64,000 nucleotides of DNA from Prostheceraeus crozeri (taxonomy: Eukaryota > Platyhelminthes > Polycladida > Euryleptidae). Below, piece by piece: positions 46,340-58,478 of this stretch. The notes beneath the pieces are model-generated. The model had not been told where the DNA came from, made no database searches, and worked only from the letters and a program-made list of their open reading frames with translations. Location of the stretch: assembly GCA_907163375.1 (NCBI GenBank), contig CAJQUW010002006.1, positions 434,001-498,000 on the forward strand. Reading direction: 5' to 3'. The position numbers were made by a program, and so were the translations under genes. How positions within the stretch are numbered: position 1 is the first letter of the stretch; the number at the start of each line of letters is the position of its first letter.

Positions 46340-48909
46340 TCAAAAACTTGCATCAGAAGTTTTCACAGGGCAAACTTGAAAATTCCGTTTCGTACAGATG
46401 TCCATCACAACACATTTACTATTATTAATGGGTAAATGGTTCTCACATGACCATGACATGACACCATCCCATTCTATTTGTAGCCTGTCATCACGAGCAT
46501 CTCTGAAGAAATGAAAAAACAAGACATCATCTGTATACTTCACAATCGAGGAATTTTTTCACACACGGGGTATAGGCTATTAATAGTAAGGGTAAACAGA
46601 ACCGGGCCTAAAACGCTCCCCTGGGGAATACCGCCCGGAACATTAGACCAAAAAGACAGTATGTCATTGCACAAAACTCGTTGAGTTCTCCCGGACAGAA
46701 AACGAGATACCAGACACCATACTGATAATAAATGGAGGAAAACACTCACAATGAGATGGTGCGGGAGCTTGTCAAACGCTTTAGACAAATCAATAGACAT
46801 AAGCTTGACGGCGCGTCAGAGCCGGAATCTAAAAAACTCAGAATTTTATGTTGAACTTTAAGTGCACATGTAGTGGCATTACCAGAACGCAGAATGTAAG
46901 CAAACTGTGATTCATTTACAGAATATTTAACACAAGGCAGAATAAATTTCTTTAATATAATCTTTTCAAAGATGGTTGACAACGCCGAAACAATGGAGAT
47001 TGGCGGATAACCACATAACTCCCTAGGTTTACTAACCTTCGGGACAGGGATAATATTAGCTGACTTTAAACAACTAGGAAAAATACCTTTACAGAAAGAC
47101 CAATTTAATAAATCAATCCGAAATATCCAAGGTAAAATATCGTCTGATCCAACACAAGATTTCTTAAAATGACGAAGTTGATCAGATACTTCTGATATTG
47201 AAATCTGAAGGACATCAAAAGACGCAACATTGCATAATGGAATTCCCAAGTCAGAATCAAAACTTTGAAAATTAGAGGAGAAAAATTACACAAATCATCA
47301 GTAGAGAAATCAATAGAAGAGTGAGGCTTCTTGTTACCCGATAAGACACGCACTGCACTTCACATTTGTGTAGGATTACCAGATCCTAATGCTTCCTTCA
47401 AATAAGACTTCTTCAAATGAATAATATGATTCAATACTTCCTTCTTTAATCGCTCATACTTCAGGAAGTGAACTTTGTGAAATGCAGAGTCACGGTCATC
47501 AATTAATAATTTCAATGATAACTTAGACCATTCCGGATTATTAGGACGAATACGAATTGATCTTCCAGGGAAACATGAATCGAATATACCAAACAGCGAT
47601 ATTGAAAGAATTCAACAGCATCATTTATATCCGAGCATGAATTCACAAGGGCACACCAATCAATTGACATTAAATGATCCTTGAATTTACAATTGTTGGC
47701 AGGAGTAAACTTACGGATATTTTTCTTTATGATAGTAGGCCGAGTAACAGGAGAGGGTTGCCACACTACACAATGATCCGAATTACCAAAAGAAGGCAGA
47801 ACACCGGTTTCTGGTTAAGACCAACATTTCTGAAGAGTTGATCCAGAGTATTAATACAAAGAGTTGGTAATTTAATCAGTGGTTTAACACATAAGATATT
47901 AGCAATATAATCAGACTGCATATGAAGATCATTAAAATCTCCTGATATCAGTAATTTTACATCCGATCCAAAGTGAATAAAGTTATGATCAACCAACATA
48001 GTCAAGCACAAAACAGTAAGATAATGGGCCGTTGGATTGATTCAAAAAGCATGGTACATAGACATATCAGCTAACCGCATCTCCCTTATAAATAAGCACG
48101 GGAATTCTGAGGTAGGAATAATTGGAGAAAGAATCTCGTTATGATCAAGCACAGTAACAGATAGATAACTCCGAATATAACATACTAATCCACCACCCGG
48201 ACTGTCACTCCGGTCATCACGATAAAGGGAATAATCATAAAGAGAAATAGAATTATCGGATACTGTTTCGGCCAACCAAGTTTCCGTTATGATTGCTATG
48301 TCAAGAATTCATCAATTTCAGAAAATTATCAAACTTATTTGCCAAGGAACGGGCATTGGTGAGTAATACATTAGGATACTGTGTAATACGACGACGAGAA
48401 TGTAGACGACGTTTGGGGATACACTTTATGGCAGTGAGTTGACGTACAGATTGTCTTGAAGAACTCACAGGAGAAGCTTCTGTAACAACTGACGCCGTAA
48501 ATCGATCACTAACAGATAAAAGCACTTGGATATGAAGAACGCAGATATTATGATAAAATAATCTCCTTCGTACCGTTCTTGATACACAAAAGCAAATTTT
48601 CCTGCGAAGTTCCAATAAATAAATAATACTGTAGCGGTAAAGGGTATGTGAAGTGACCATTGTACTGTATTTAAGTAAAGGAGTGACCCAAGGTTTATCT
48701 CGATCTGTCATAGCCACATACTTATAAGGAATGAATGACATAGCAGTGAATAATAAATGATAAAAATGAACACATGCTTTATCGACACAGTCTGAACTCA
48801 GAATCATGTCAAAATCAGCAATGGATAATAGATATTGATATCTATCAACGTTCGAGCGTCGAAAATCCCACAGCTTTACAACTCTATCGGTAGGTACACT
48901 GTAAACCAA
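46340..48909 (-). pseudogene. CR1/Jockey-like LINE, endonuclease and RT, badly broken
   Basis: On the minus strand, in order: a region near 48,360-48,300 with PNVLLTNARSLANKFDNFL (start of the APE-type endonuclease); 48,275-48,042 with YSLYRDDRSDSPGGGLVCYI; 48,011-47,766 with LLISGDFNDL; 47,249-46,746 with the RT entry KSANIIPVPKVSKPREL; 46,800-46,540 with MSIDLSKAFDKLPHHL and GIPQGSVLGPVLF; 46,543-46,340 with KYTDDVLFF (catalytic Asp pair). Frames change many times, so it is inactive. Odd point: the 48,909-48,640 part (VVKLWDFRRSN, YVAMTDRDKPWVTPLLKY) looks like the endonuclease-RT linker, which should come after the endonuclease, so two copies or a rearrangement are involved. Confidence 0.82.
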
Positions 48910-49018
48910 ACTCTGCCCAATATGTGATTATGTGCAGATTATGTGCCCAACGCATGTGACGTTTGCCACTGCCTTTATGTGACCAAATGTGCCCAAATCG
49001 TTCAGCTCGGCAGATATG

Positions 49019-50526
49019 CACTGAATCAAAAAAACGGAAACCCCTGTTTGTCATATATAGGAACTTTGTTTTAAGTGTAAACTTATCTAGCACTTTTGTA
49101 TTTTTTGATTGTCTCTGTTTGCTTACAATTCATAGCATTCAATTAATCATGATGACCTTTCTACAATATCTAAGTTACCAGACAACAGTCACAGAGCTGC
49201 CTGATATATTACGCAATAGTGACATGTTGTAAGAAACACCCATGCATGCATTGTAATGCGCGTTGATTATTTGTGAATTGTTAGCGATTGATTGAGCGCA
49301 CACCAAGCTGAGATCTAGATCTACCAAATGCCGCAAATTAGAGACAGTGCTAGAAACCGAATGGTAGGGATGTGGAAGGCAGGTGCAAGCTTTCGGGTTA
49401 TCGGATTGGAATTTGGAAAGGGAAAGGGGAGTGTATCAAAGATTATAAAGAAATATCGACAATATGGGTCAATGGCTCATCGAAAGGGCAATGGCCGTCC
49501 CAGGTGTACCTCGAGACGAACTGATTCAGCTCTAGTTCACTCAGCGCGTTTAAACAGATTCATGCCAGCCACTGTTCTTAGACACCAAGTCCCTGGCCCG
49601 GTTTCATCTGTTTACACTGTTCGACGCCGGCTGGCAGAAGCGAAACTAAGATCAAGGAGACCTAGGAAAAGGCCACGTCTCACAACTTCGAATGCGATGG
49701 GCCATGGCGCATAGCCACTGGCGGGAAAGACAATGGCGAAGAGTTATTTGGACGGATGAAAGTCGGTTCAAGCTCATGCGAACTGACAATAGGATACGTG
49801 TGTGGCGAGAACCCAACCAGGAGTGGTTAAAAGAGAATGTAACCGAGACCTTAACAGCTGGTGGAGGTAGCATTATGGTTTGGGCAGGATTTAATTACAG
49901 CGGGAGGACAAATCTAGTAATTTGCAAGAATGTGACTGGAACGGTCTTTAAGGACATTTTGCAGAATCACCTTTTGCCGTTTGCCCACCAATCCCTGTGA
50001 GAATCCAACAACTGGTTGTTGATGGATGACAATGCAACGCCACATCGATGCCGTGTTGTCAAGGATTTCAAGGATGGCATGGGTATTCGAACTTTATGTT
50101 GGCCCAGTAAATCCCCTGACTTGAATCCCATTGAGAATTCATGGGATATACTGAAAACAAGAGTTGCCCGGAGGAATCCCATGAATTTGGAGAAACTGAG
50201 AGCTCTTCTAATTGAGGAATGGGACGGACTTCCAGAATCATTGCTCCACAACTTGGCTGACAGTGAAACCAGAAGAGTTCGGGCTTTACTTTTGGCGAAT
50301 GGCAGCTATACAAGGTATCAACTTTGTTTTGCGTGCATCTTCAATCAATATTTTTTGAATGTTTTCTGGTTAATACATACTCCATCTGAATGAGCATGCT
50401 GTTTTCTATGTCACCGATTTCTGAACTTAACAAAATGATAAAATAGCAAATCCTAAACTATGAAAGACAAGGATAAAAACACTGCAATGCAAGATTGAAA
50501 GGGCTTCCGTTTTTTTTGATTCAGTG
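49019..50526 (+). mobile_element. Tc1-like transposon, 1.5 kb, nearly whole
   Basis: The TIRs begin CACTGAATCAAAAAAACGG (left, 49,019) and end in its near-complement TTTTTGATTCAGTG (right, 50,526). TA follows the right end; the left flank has TG instead, probably a mutated TA. The element contains one transposase gene on the plus strand and is of normal Tc1 length. Confidence 0.9.
49328..50393 (+). pseudogene. Tc1-like transposase, two breaks
   Basis: DD34E-type transposase. Start at 49,328: MPQIRDSARNRMVGMWKAGA leads a first HTH with GLEFGKGKGSVSKII; then GNGRPR, a second HTH ending YTVRRRLAEA. A one-base shift near 49,690 leads to HWRERQWRRVIWTDESRFKL (first Asp), GGSIMVWAGFNYSGRTNL and LLPFAHQSL. 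A TGA at 49,998-50,000 interrupts the frame. It then continues through LLMDDNATPHRC (second Asp) and SPDLNPIENSWDILK (third residue, Glu). The usual end GSYTRY is followed by a short extra tail because the normal stop is missing. Only two inactivating changes are visible, so the copy is young. Confidence 0.9.
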
Positions 50527-51238
50527 TATATGTGACTTTATGTGACCAAATCGGTCACATGCAACACGGCTGATATGTGACTTTATGTGACTAATATCTG
50601 CGCGACCGAACATGATTATCGCTTCTTCCAATTATTGTGATAATTAAAACCCACTGCTTGTTTAAGTTTTGGAGAGTAGAATTAATGCCTCTAAATTAAA
50701 TTGGGCTATAAATAATGGTTTAAATGATTTCACTTCCTGGTGGGAAGAAAAGACCATGCTTTCAATTAAGGAACTTTGGAAGAACAACAAATATTTGAAA
50801 ATCATTAGATACATATTCTACTTTCCATTTACTTTTGAATTAACCATCAATGCTTAATTCAGAATGTCTTAATCAGTGTGTTGCTCAACGCCAACCGCCA
50901 ACGCCGATGCAGAAATCAGGAAATACGAGCACCAGATATATTTTGCCCGTCGGGCTTTCTCAATGGTGACAAATTTACAAGTGAAGGCATGCATTAAAGA
51001 TGTCGAGCTTAAATGGTGATCACTTCACGCATACAGCGTGCACATGCTTGCGGACACATGAATGAAGACACGGTCTATTGATTGATGACCATGACGGCAC
51101 TGAACAATAGACTAAATGAAAGGGGCCATTCACGAAGAATACCGGTAAGTAAATAAATAAAATAAAGAATGTACAATAAAAAGTAATGTTGTTAACATCA
51201 GAACAAGTAAAAAGTGAAGTAAAACAAGTAGAGTAAAG
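50527..51238. other. no gene recognised
   Basis: TATGTGACTTTATGTGAC words recur at 50,527-50,600 and resemble TTATGTGACC left of the Tc1 element (about 48,975), so the Tc1 landed in a small GTGAC-rich repeat. The rest has no supported feature. Confidence 0.5.
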
Positions 51239-51952
51239 TCAACGAAGCAAAGACAAGAGGTTCCGGTCAGTCCTGTGAGAAAAACGAATGTTCAGGTCAG
51301 TAACCTCACGACAGGCTTGGCGAATAAAGTTATTAAGCCTCGAAGTGCAGTCCCCATGAAAAGTCACAAGGTTGACTGTGTTGGAATGACCATTCGTGGA
51401 GTTGTTGAGTCCAACAGGACGGGCCGTTCTAAGTCTTTTGATCCACTTAGACTTTTTCATCAGTCTTCGTTGGGTTGAGAAACAACGGTCAATGGCGTAA
51501 AAAGACATGTCAGTTGCGGAATGGAAGTCATAAAAATGCGGGACCAGTGGAGAAGCATCATCGCGACCAAGAACTGCACGTACATGCTGGCGAATACGCT
51601 GTCTAAGAGGCTGGGAACTCTGACCGACGTATTTGATGCCGCATAGTTTGCACTCAATAATGTAGATGCAGCAAGTCAAAGCGCATGAAAGATTCATCTG
51701 AATTGCATGGAGGTCGCTTGCTGTCCCCGCGAAAAAACTTTTCTCGACAGCAAGGTCGCATGCTTGACAACGAGGACCATTGCACCGAGAGAAACCTTGT
51801 ATCCATTCTGCGCCAAGATTAGTCAGAACTAGGACCCGATTTCTTGCATCACGAATGGCAGAGCGTGTCACACCCTGTTCTCTCCAGCTAGAGCATACCG
51901 TTCTCGCAGTTGCGTGGAAATCTTCCCGTGTAGAAGAGCGAGTAGATGACAC
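51239..51952 (-). pseudogene. Penelope-like GIY-YIG endonuclease, 5'-truncated
   Basis: A 237-codon minus-strand ORF. NGPRCQACDLAVEKSFF gives a zinc-binding Cys cluster, TCCIYIIECKLCGIKYVGQS the GIY-YIG core, and PLRQRIRQHV its Arg/His helix. Then come PLVPHFYDFHSATDMSFYAI and the conserved LRTARPVGLNN. This domain order is that of the C-terminal endonuclease of Penelope-like elements. It is a different lineage from the one at 30-31 kb. No RT lies upstream. The ORF itself is unbroken, but without RT it is a relic. Confidence 0.83.
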
Positions 51953-52059
51953 AAGAAGAGATAGCCCATCAATCTTAGCGCAAACAGAGAGGGCATTCAG
52001 AAGGATTACAGTCGGGAAAATAGATGCGTTAATAAAATCCTTTATTGAAAATTTCTTGA

Positions 52060-52520
52060 GTTCAAATCAGAACGACGTTGGATTGCATTCTTGTAAATAA
52101 CTACATCTTTACCTTCATTTCGAAGTTTATTCAATTCTTCTCTTTTTTATTCAAAAAGTTGTACTTTGGTTTGATCAGGATTGATGTACACATGTTTGTA
52201 ATTGCTTGAGGTGTTCAAAACCTTTGAGTTTCACAAAACACTGTTCTTAAGAAATTGATTGCTGAGGACTACAAGTAACAGACGCGGTCTCTCACCAACA
52301 GATCGACCAATACGCTGACAATTATCAGTTTTTGAAAATTGAGTCTGGGTTTCATCCAACAGCTTTGACAATTGATCAAAATCACTTTTCTGTTTGTCAA
52401 TCACAGATCCATGGGGAATTCTTCAATGCCTGACACTATGATGCTATTCATCCGACGATTCCTTTCGTCAACTTCATTGAAAATCTGGTAACCAAAGTTA
52501 TTAGCAAAATTATCCATTTC
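52060..52520 (-). pseudogene. LINE ORF1 fragments
   Basis: Two pieces. 52,490-52,410 reads NEVDERNRRMNSIIVSGIEE, the 'E-R-RR-N-I-I-GI-E' start of LINE ORF1 RNA-binding domains. 52,195-52,070 reads HVYINPDQTKVQLFE, a stop, then KREELNKLRNEGKDVVIYKN, the 'I-PD-T--E----L--EL--R---GED-VI-NG-I' end. One in-frame stop lies in the second piece and frame damage lies between the two. It is downstream of, not upstream of, the RT at 52.9-53.8 kb on this strand, so it belongs to a separate insertion. Confidence 0.75.
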
Positions 52521-52560
52521 AGGTCTCCAAGTATTTGTCATTTCGTCATGTTGCGCAAGT

Positions 52561-52861
52561 TTTCATTGGTACTAGCTAGGGAACATTCGATACCTTTTTT
52601 ACTTTTTCAGTTAATTCACACAAGTGATGAGAAAGTTTTGTAGTAGTAGTAGTAGAGGTGTATATATTTCAGGAGAATGGAAATCATAGTAGCCTACATA
52701 CGGTTGTGATGTTGCCATAGATACAAAATTATGATGCATATTCAAAATGTTCAAGACAAGACCTCAAGAGTGTTTCAGCTCGATTGATATGGTGAAACAT
52801 GTAAGGGAGGAAATCAGATAAAAGAAAATTCTGCATAGTTTATAGCAGTGATAAAATATTA
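52561..52861. other. LINE 3' UTR-like sequence with (TAG)n
   Basis: AT-rich tail region beyond the stop of the RT (minus strand), with a (GTA)n microsatellite at about 52,642-52,657. No gene. Confidence 0.5.
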
Positions 52862-53838
52862 CTGTGAAGACATATTATTCATTAAGATAGCCGTAAAAGG
52901 TACGAAAGCATCTTGTCGCTTTCGGGTTCTGCAGTACAGAGCACTGAAAGTTCCACTCCGATTGAAATACTTTGGGATGATGCTGCTCAACACGTGATTC
53001 TCGTTACGGAACGCGTTATCGAAAAGTTTCATGTTAGATTTTGTTCTCCTTTGAACTAAAGTGGAGTCCGTGCACTCACAACATCTTTCGTCGTCGAAGA
53101 AAATAATTCGATGTGCTCGCCGGTCTATTCTTAGCAATTTTCGCGACAAATTATCGTTCAGACCAATGAAGCACTGACAGGCGTATTCTAGTAGAGGTCG
53201 CATAGTCGTTGTATAGACAGCATGCAGCTCCATTTTTCCCATGACAGGTCTTAGTGTTCGAAGGATATGCATTCTCTTATTAGCTGTCAAAACAATTTCA
53301 CCAATATGTTTATCCCATTTGAGGTCATTGGATAATATAATCCCTAGGATTCGTACGTGCTGCACTTGCGGTACTGAGAAAGTTTCGGGCAATTGCACTC
53401 CACATAAATTGCGCCTTCCACAAATCATTATACTGGACTTAGCATAGTTGATAGTAAGAAAATTTTCTTTGCACCATTTCTCCATACTTTTAACTTTGTT
53501 TACTACTTCTATTTGTGTCAGTATTGCATCGTTAGAAATCGGAACCACAATAGTTACATCATCGGCATATTTCGTGATAGTTGAGTCATTTCCATATTTT
53601 TGCAGGTCACCAATATACACAACGGTCCGAGCAATGATCCTTGGGCAACTCCAGATAAAACTTGATATGGCCGTGAGAAAGACTGTCCAGAAAGACTGAC
53701 GGTGTTCTTGCGATTTTTGAGATAGTCAGCAAGCCATAGTAGGAATCCACCATGAAAATGACACCTTCTCAGTTTTTCAATCAGAAGACTATGGTTCAAA
53801 TGGTCGAAAGCTCTATTCATGTCAAAACTCGGAAGTGC
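52862..53838 (-). pseudogene. CR1/Jockey-like LINE reverse transcriptase, 5'-truncated
   Basis: Minus strand. 53,838-53,554 has DMNRAFDHLNHSLLIEKL (RT motif A) and GVAQGSLLGPL (motif B). After a frameshift near 53,620-53,580 the longer ORF (53,620-52,859) has YIGDLQKYG and KYADDVTIVVP (motif C, catalytic pair). LTINYAKSSIMICG and HVRILGIILSNDLKWDKHI are thumb landmarks, and RRAHRIIFFD sits in the C-terminal region. A single frameshift is seen. The 5' part ends abruptly at about 53,840, close to the foldback at 54,032. Confidence 0.88.
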
Positions 53839-53839
53839 C

Positions 53840-54031
53840 GAGCCCGCGGTATCAGTCGTATAATAATGTTTTGTTAACAGACTAAACTAGGGGGAATCAG
53901 ACACTGTTGGTGAAAAATCCATTTATTTGCTCAATGATAGCCACTATGACATGATGATTTATGTCATAGTGATTATTAATGCATGTCTATATATGTGCCT
54001 ATACATGTGTGTTAAAGTGATTATTAATGTA
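53840..54031. other. short spacer, no gene
   Basis: AT-rich. It contains an ATGACATGATGATTTATGTCAT-like palindrome (about 53,945-53,966). Confidence 0.45.
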
Positions 54032-55429
54032 CAGTATGAGACAGCAAGTTTACAACACCCCCTGACATTGCAGAAATTAAGAATACACAGGTGTTAATTC
54101 ATCTTTAAAGTGATAGTTGCATAACTTAACGACTTAGAAATATCCATTGCTGCATATTCGAGCATAAACAACAATGAGATTACAGCAGATGTCAAAATTT
54201 TGTGTTGATGCCTCTTTGACGGAATCACGTCCTTCACACGTTCACTCATTGAATTCATTAGATTTTGGAACACATCCTTGATTTCGTCGACTTAATACTG
54301 GATGTCGAGAAAGGCGTGAATGATATTTGTCTTACTTTTTGGACGCTTCCTTGATATCCGACGTTTGACAACCGCTCAGAAGCCAGCGATTGGGTTCAGG
54401 TCCACTGATAATGCTGGCCAAGGCAGCATTCTGACGTCAGCGTCTTCGAAATTTTTCAATGATTTTCTGCTACCAAGGCAGGTGCGTTATTTTGTTGAAA
54501 GTAGGCTCTGCCTTCACCAAATTACTTGATCATTTGTGGAATTACTCTGGAATCTATTATCTTCTCAATGTATCGACCGAGCCCGAAAAGCAATTAGGGC
54601 AAAAAATGTAAGCATAGCCTATCCGAGAAGAACATAAAGGATCGGTATGAGTAGTCCAAACGGCATGACTCCTTGACAAATGTTGATTGGGGAAGTGTGC
54701 TTTGGATTAATTAGGCCACTTTCGAGGCTGCAGATGATTGTACTATCTTTGTTCATGTTGTGGATGGATATGAACTCACATCTGATCATTACGAATGCAA
54801 AGTGAGGGATCCTGTGAAGGTCTTGCACCGGTCTAGCGTCAGCTGATGTGGTCCTGGTCGAGTTTTTGTAGTGGAATGAAATCAGAATAGCGATAGAAGC
54901 ATTGAGAAGATAATAGATTCCAGAGTAATTCCACAAATGATCAAGTAATTTGGTGAAGGCAGAGCCTGCTTTCAACAAAATATCGCATCCTGCCTCAGAA
55001 AGGGCGGGTTGAGTTGAAAAATTTCCCATTGGTTTTCTCAACGGTTTCTGACGTTTTAGACATCGGAGATTCCAAATCTGCCCTTAAAAAATCTTTCATC
55101 GACATCTTTTGGTTACAGAGCACAAAATTCAAAATGGCGGCTTCTATAATTGAAACCATCATTGAATTATCAAACTAAAAATTTCCCATGCAAATTGTCT
55201 GTGGGGTCTTGTATTTTGAGGTGTAAAGAGATCATTTATGACGATTAGAGGGATTTCCATCGACATCTTTTAGCTACAGAGTAAAAAATTCAAAATGGCA
55301 ATTGCTAAATTAACATCATCTTTGTGCCATGAAACCCAACATTCAAAAATTTGATATCCATTGATCGACTTGTTCAAATAAAATAAGAACACCGATTTAG
55401 AAATATTCAAGTTTATTCAGAAAAATACA

Positions 55430-58400
55430 TCAAAGATGGCGACTATTGCAAGCTGTCACCGCAGAATAAAATGTTTCTGTATATCTTGCACACTGGATAT
55501 CCTTTACATTGTAATTACACCAAAATTCTTGGAAATTGTGGTGAACAGATTCAGAAACCTGCTCACTATATGATCCTAATCCTTGGTTCCTTTTTCTGCA
55601 AAATTCAGGGACGTGATAAAAAATCGCATGGATTTTTGGAGTCACGCGTATACATAAATCCATATAATCTGTGCGAAACTCTTCAATAAATCGTTCAAAG
55701 TCAGAATCAAGTTCATTGCCGAAACAACTGGAGACTACATTATGAAGACTTCGAAAAGTCTTGACGTACCGCAAACAGGCTAGAGGATATTTGGAACTAA
55801 GCATATCCACGAATTTAAGCAATTTTCGTGCATTGTTCCCAGTGAAGGTACCACCATGGTAGTCATCTATACTCACACCACAATCTATAAGCCACTGCCG
55901 TGCTGTTTCAGGGAAAAGTGTTTCCATACTTTTAAAAATGTATGTGACTGACCCTATGAGAAGGTGCAACTCCGCGGGAGGGAGGATATCAACGACAAAA
56001 TCATTGTCGATATTTTTGTTTTCATTGCTGATAATCAAAGAAGGGTGAACAACATTTCCGTACTGTTTCGCTTTAGATTTATCTTTCCCGGAATCATAGA
56101 ACTGCCAAAAAAGAACTGATAAAGACCTCGGTGTCCGACTTTGTCCCATTTCAGCTAACTCGCTTTTCTCTATATCGCACCATGAGCAAGGATGTAAATT
56201 TCCGTGGTTCATGAGACCCAGCAGTAGATTACATACTTTGAGGTCAGCAGCGACAAAAAACTTAAGCGCTAACTTATGGAGTCCCAAGGCATTCCAAATA
56301 TATTTCAAGTTAACATATGACTCTGTAACGTCTGGAGAAATTGCAATGATAAAAAGAGATTTTATACCCGAAGATTTCTTTGCCTTTAGACCATTGCTAT
56401 CTGAATTTGGATATTTATCAACAAGTGACAGACAAAATTTCAAAAATCCTCCTCCAGAATCAATGCCTATTTTAATCATTAAATCTTCAATGTGATGATT
56501 TCTAATTTCGCAAACTGTCTGAATAAACGCTTCAATATCCGTGCATAAGACAACTGGACGAGAAACATGAGAAAGGTCGCTTAAAACAAAATCCATGGTT
56601 TCTAGTTTAAACAGTTCGTCAAAAGAATGGTCTCTGTTCGAAAGTTCACGTTTTGCATAGCTCTCAATAACAGTTCGTGAAGACATGCCCGACCTCAAAT
56701 GCTGCGCCAAACGCAAAGGTTTCCTTGAACTCATATTCAAATCAACCTGAATGTTGAAGAGGTTTTCAACTGAAAGTAAAGGTCTTGGTGAGTTAATGAT
56801 CACATTCATAGATTTTCCTTTTATTGTGTTTAATGTCGTACTTCCTTTTATTTGATGATGTGGCTCATCGGTCAAGACAGGATGAAAATTTTTCAGGGTC
56901 ATCTGAAGAGGACTTACTGAGAAGGTTATTGATATTAGAAAATTTCTTCCTTGATGAGCAATCATGTGGTTTGCCACGTCCTACCTCACAAAAACAAATA
57001 CCACAAAGTTTGACGTTTTTAGAACTATTAAAGCTTTCGTCACCTGTCGAAGACATAGATGGTCTACCTGCGGTTCCTTTTGTTAAATGTGCTGTTGTAT
57101 TGATGTTACTTCGAGCTATTTCACAGATTGAACACTCACATTCAGAATCAACGGATTGACGTGTGCTTCTCTTAAAATTGAGACTTGATCGATCTTGAAT
57201 ATTCAATGCGGAAGCAGGCAATTCACCAGTCACTACACTGTAAATCGCTGGATACCAAAATTATATACAAACATATACCAAAATTACATACAATTTGAAA
57301 CTAACATCTGATACGAGATTCTCGTATGTTTACAGAGATCTGGTATGTTTTTCATACCACATCTCACTTACTTTAGTGTGTGATTGGTATGTAGCGATAC
57401 GAACTATTCCATCTGTGATTGGCTGTTTTACACTGAAATACGAATTGTTAGTATGTTTTATATACGAGACCCGATGGAAATTCATCCTTATTCGTATGCA
57501 TCTGGTATCCATTTGGTATGTGCAGCTTTAAGTCACATAGCAAAAAAATGTATGTATTACATGCTACTGTCAAATAACTTTTTTCGGTAATACAAGTAGT
57601 GAATATCTTTTGTTCGATAGAGTGATTTTTGATTAGATTAGATTTATTGTGAATTTTATGCTCCACGAATATGTCGTCGATGCTACTTGTCTGGCAACAT
57701 TAACATGACGTTTATTTAACTCTATTTTATGACCCAAGTTGATAAACATCATTTCATTTAACCGATATCTTGAATGAAATCATGTTGACTTATAGATCTC
57801 AAACATAACTATTTTTGCGTTCATGAATTATAATGTGTTTTTATTTCGGATTGATAATATGATTAATTTCAAAATTACATAATGCATAATTGTTGATGGT
57901 TGAAATCTTATTGATTATTCATGAAATACCTTAGACTTACGTGTATTAAAATCGAATTCAGTATTGTAAGTTTGACTCTTGAATGTCATTATCTCACTAC
58001 TTACAGAACAGTAGTAACATTAGTGTGATCTTTATTGACAAAAGGCCTGAAATCAACATTCTTTGGACATTATTTATGCTTTCTTCTAACATTGTGCTAT
58101 TATGTCTTTAGTATGTAAAGCATACCACATTTGAAATAACATACGAAAAGCATACAAATATATACGAAGAGAATACAGAAATATACCAAAAAAATATTTT
58201 GGTATGCATCCTTCGTATGTGATTGGTATTGAGCGATTTACAGTGTACTTGGGATAGTTTTTTCCTGCACGATGAGCTGTAGGAAAGGTAATATCATTTC
58301 TGTCAAAATCAGAAAATACATGACTTTTAATCGAAGCTTCGGTAGTTGCCGAAATATTGCGGAGATCTTTTCCTTTGCTTAAGCAAATGACACAAACCAC

Positions 58401-58478
58401 TTTAGCAGCGTCAGAGTGTGAGCGAAACTTGGTTGGCATTTTGTGAAACAATGAAGGATCTGGAAAAGCCGCATACAT
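55430..58478 (-). pseudogene. unusual transposase-like protein of the long-TIR element
   Basis: Minus-strand gene. The N-terminal part (58,478 or Met 58,439 to 58,248) has a CxxC (VVCVICLSKGKD). The MITE interrupts it, and it resumes at 57,233 with a Ser-rich part, CECSIC and LCGICFCEVGRGKPHDC. One frameshift near 56,865 leads to the main ORF (56,977-55,430). That has LCTDIEAFIQ, KIGIDSGGGFLKFCLSLVD, FVAADLKVCNLLLG, the LHPCSWC cluster, ILPPAELHLLIG, DDYHGGTFTGNNARKLLK and SEQVSESVHHNFQEFW. From memory this block order recurs in many invertebrate genomes under no settled name. Asp in GIDSGG and AADLK, and Glu in PAELH, are candidate catalytic residues (inference). Only the MITE and one frameshift break it. 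Confidence 0.78.
57236..58245. mobile_element. 1,010-bp MITE, second copy of the CACTGTAAATCGCT family
   Basis: Same TIRs and the same TA duplication (57,234-57,235; 58,246-58,247) as 35,448-36,450, and near-identical internally. It has split the transposase gene above. The two copies differ by scattered substitutions and small indels (1,003 versus 1,010 bp), so they inserted in the same period. Confidence 0.95.

Noticed and set aside
55430-58478. RAG1/Transib relationship of the long-TIR transposase
   Set aside because: The Cys-rich N-terminus and the acidic residues invite the comparison, but Transib elements make 5-bp duplications and have short TIRs, and I see no RAG-core motif.
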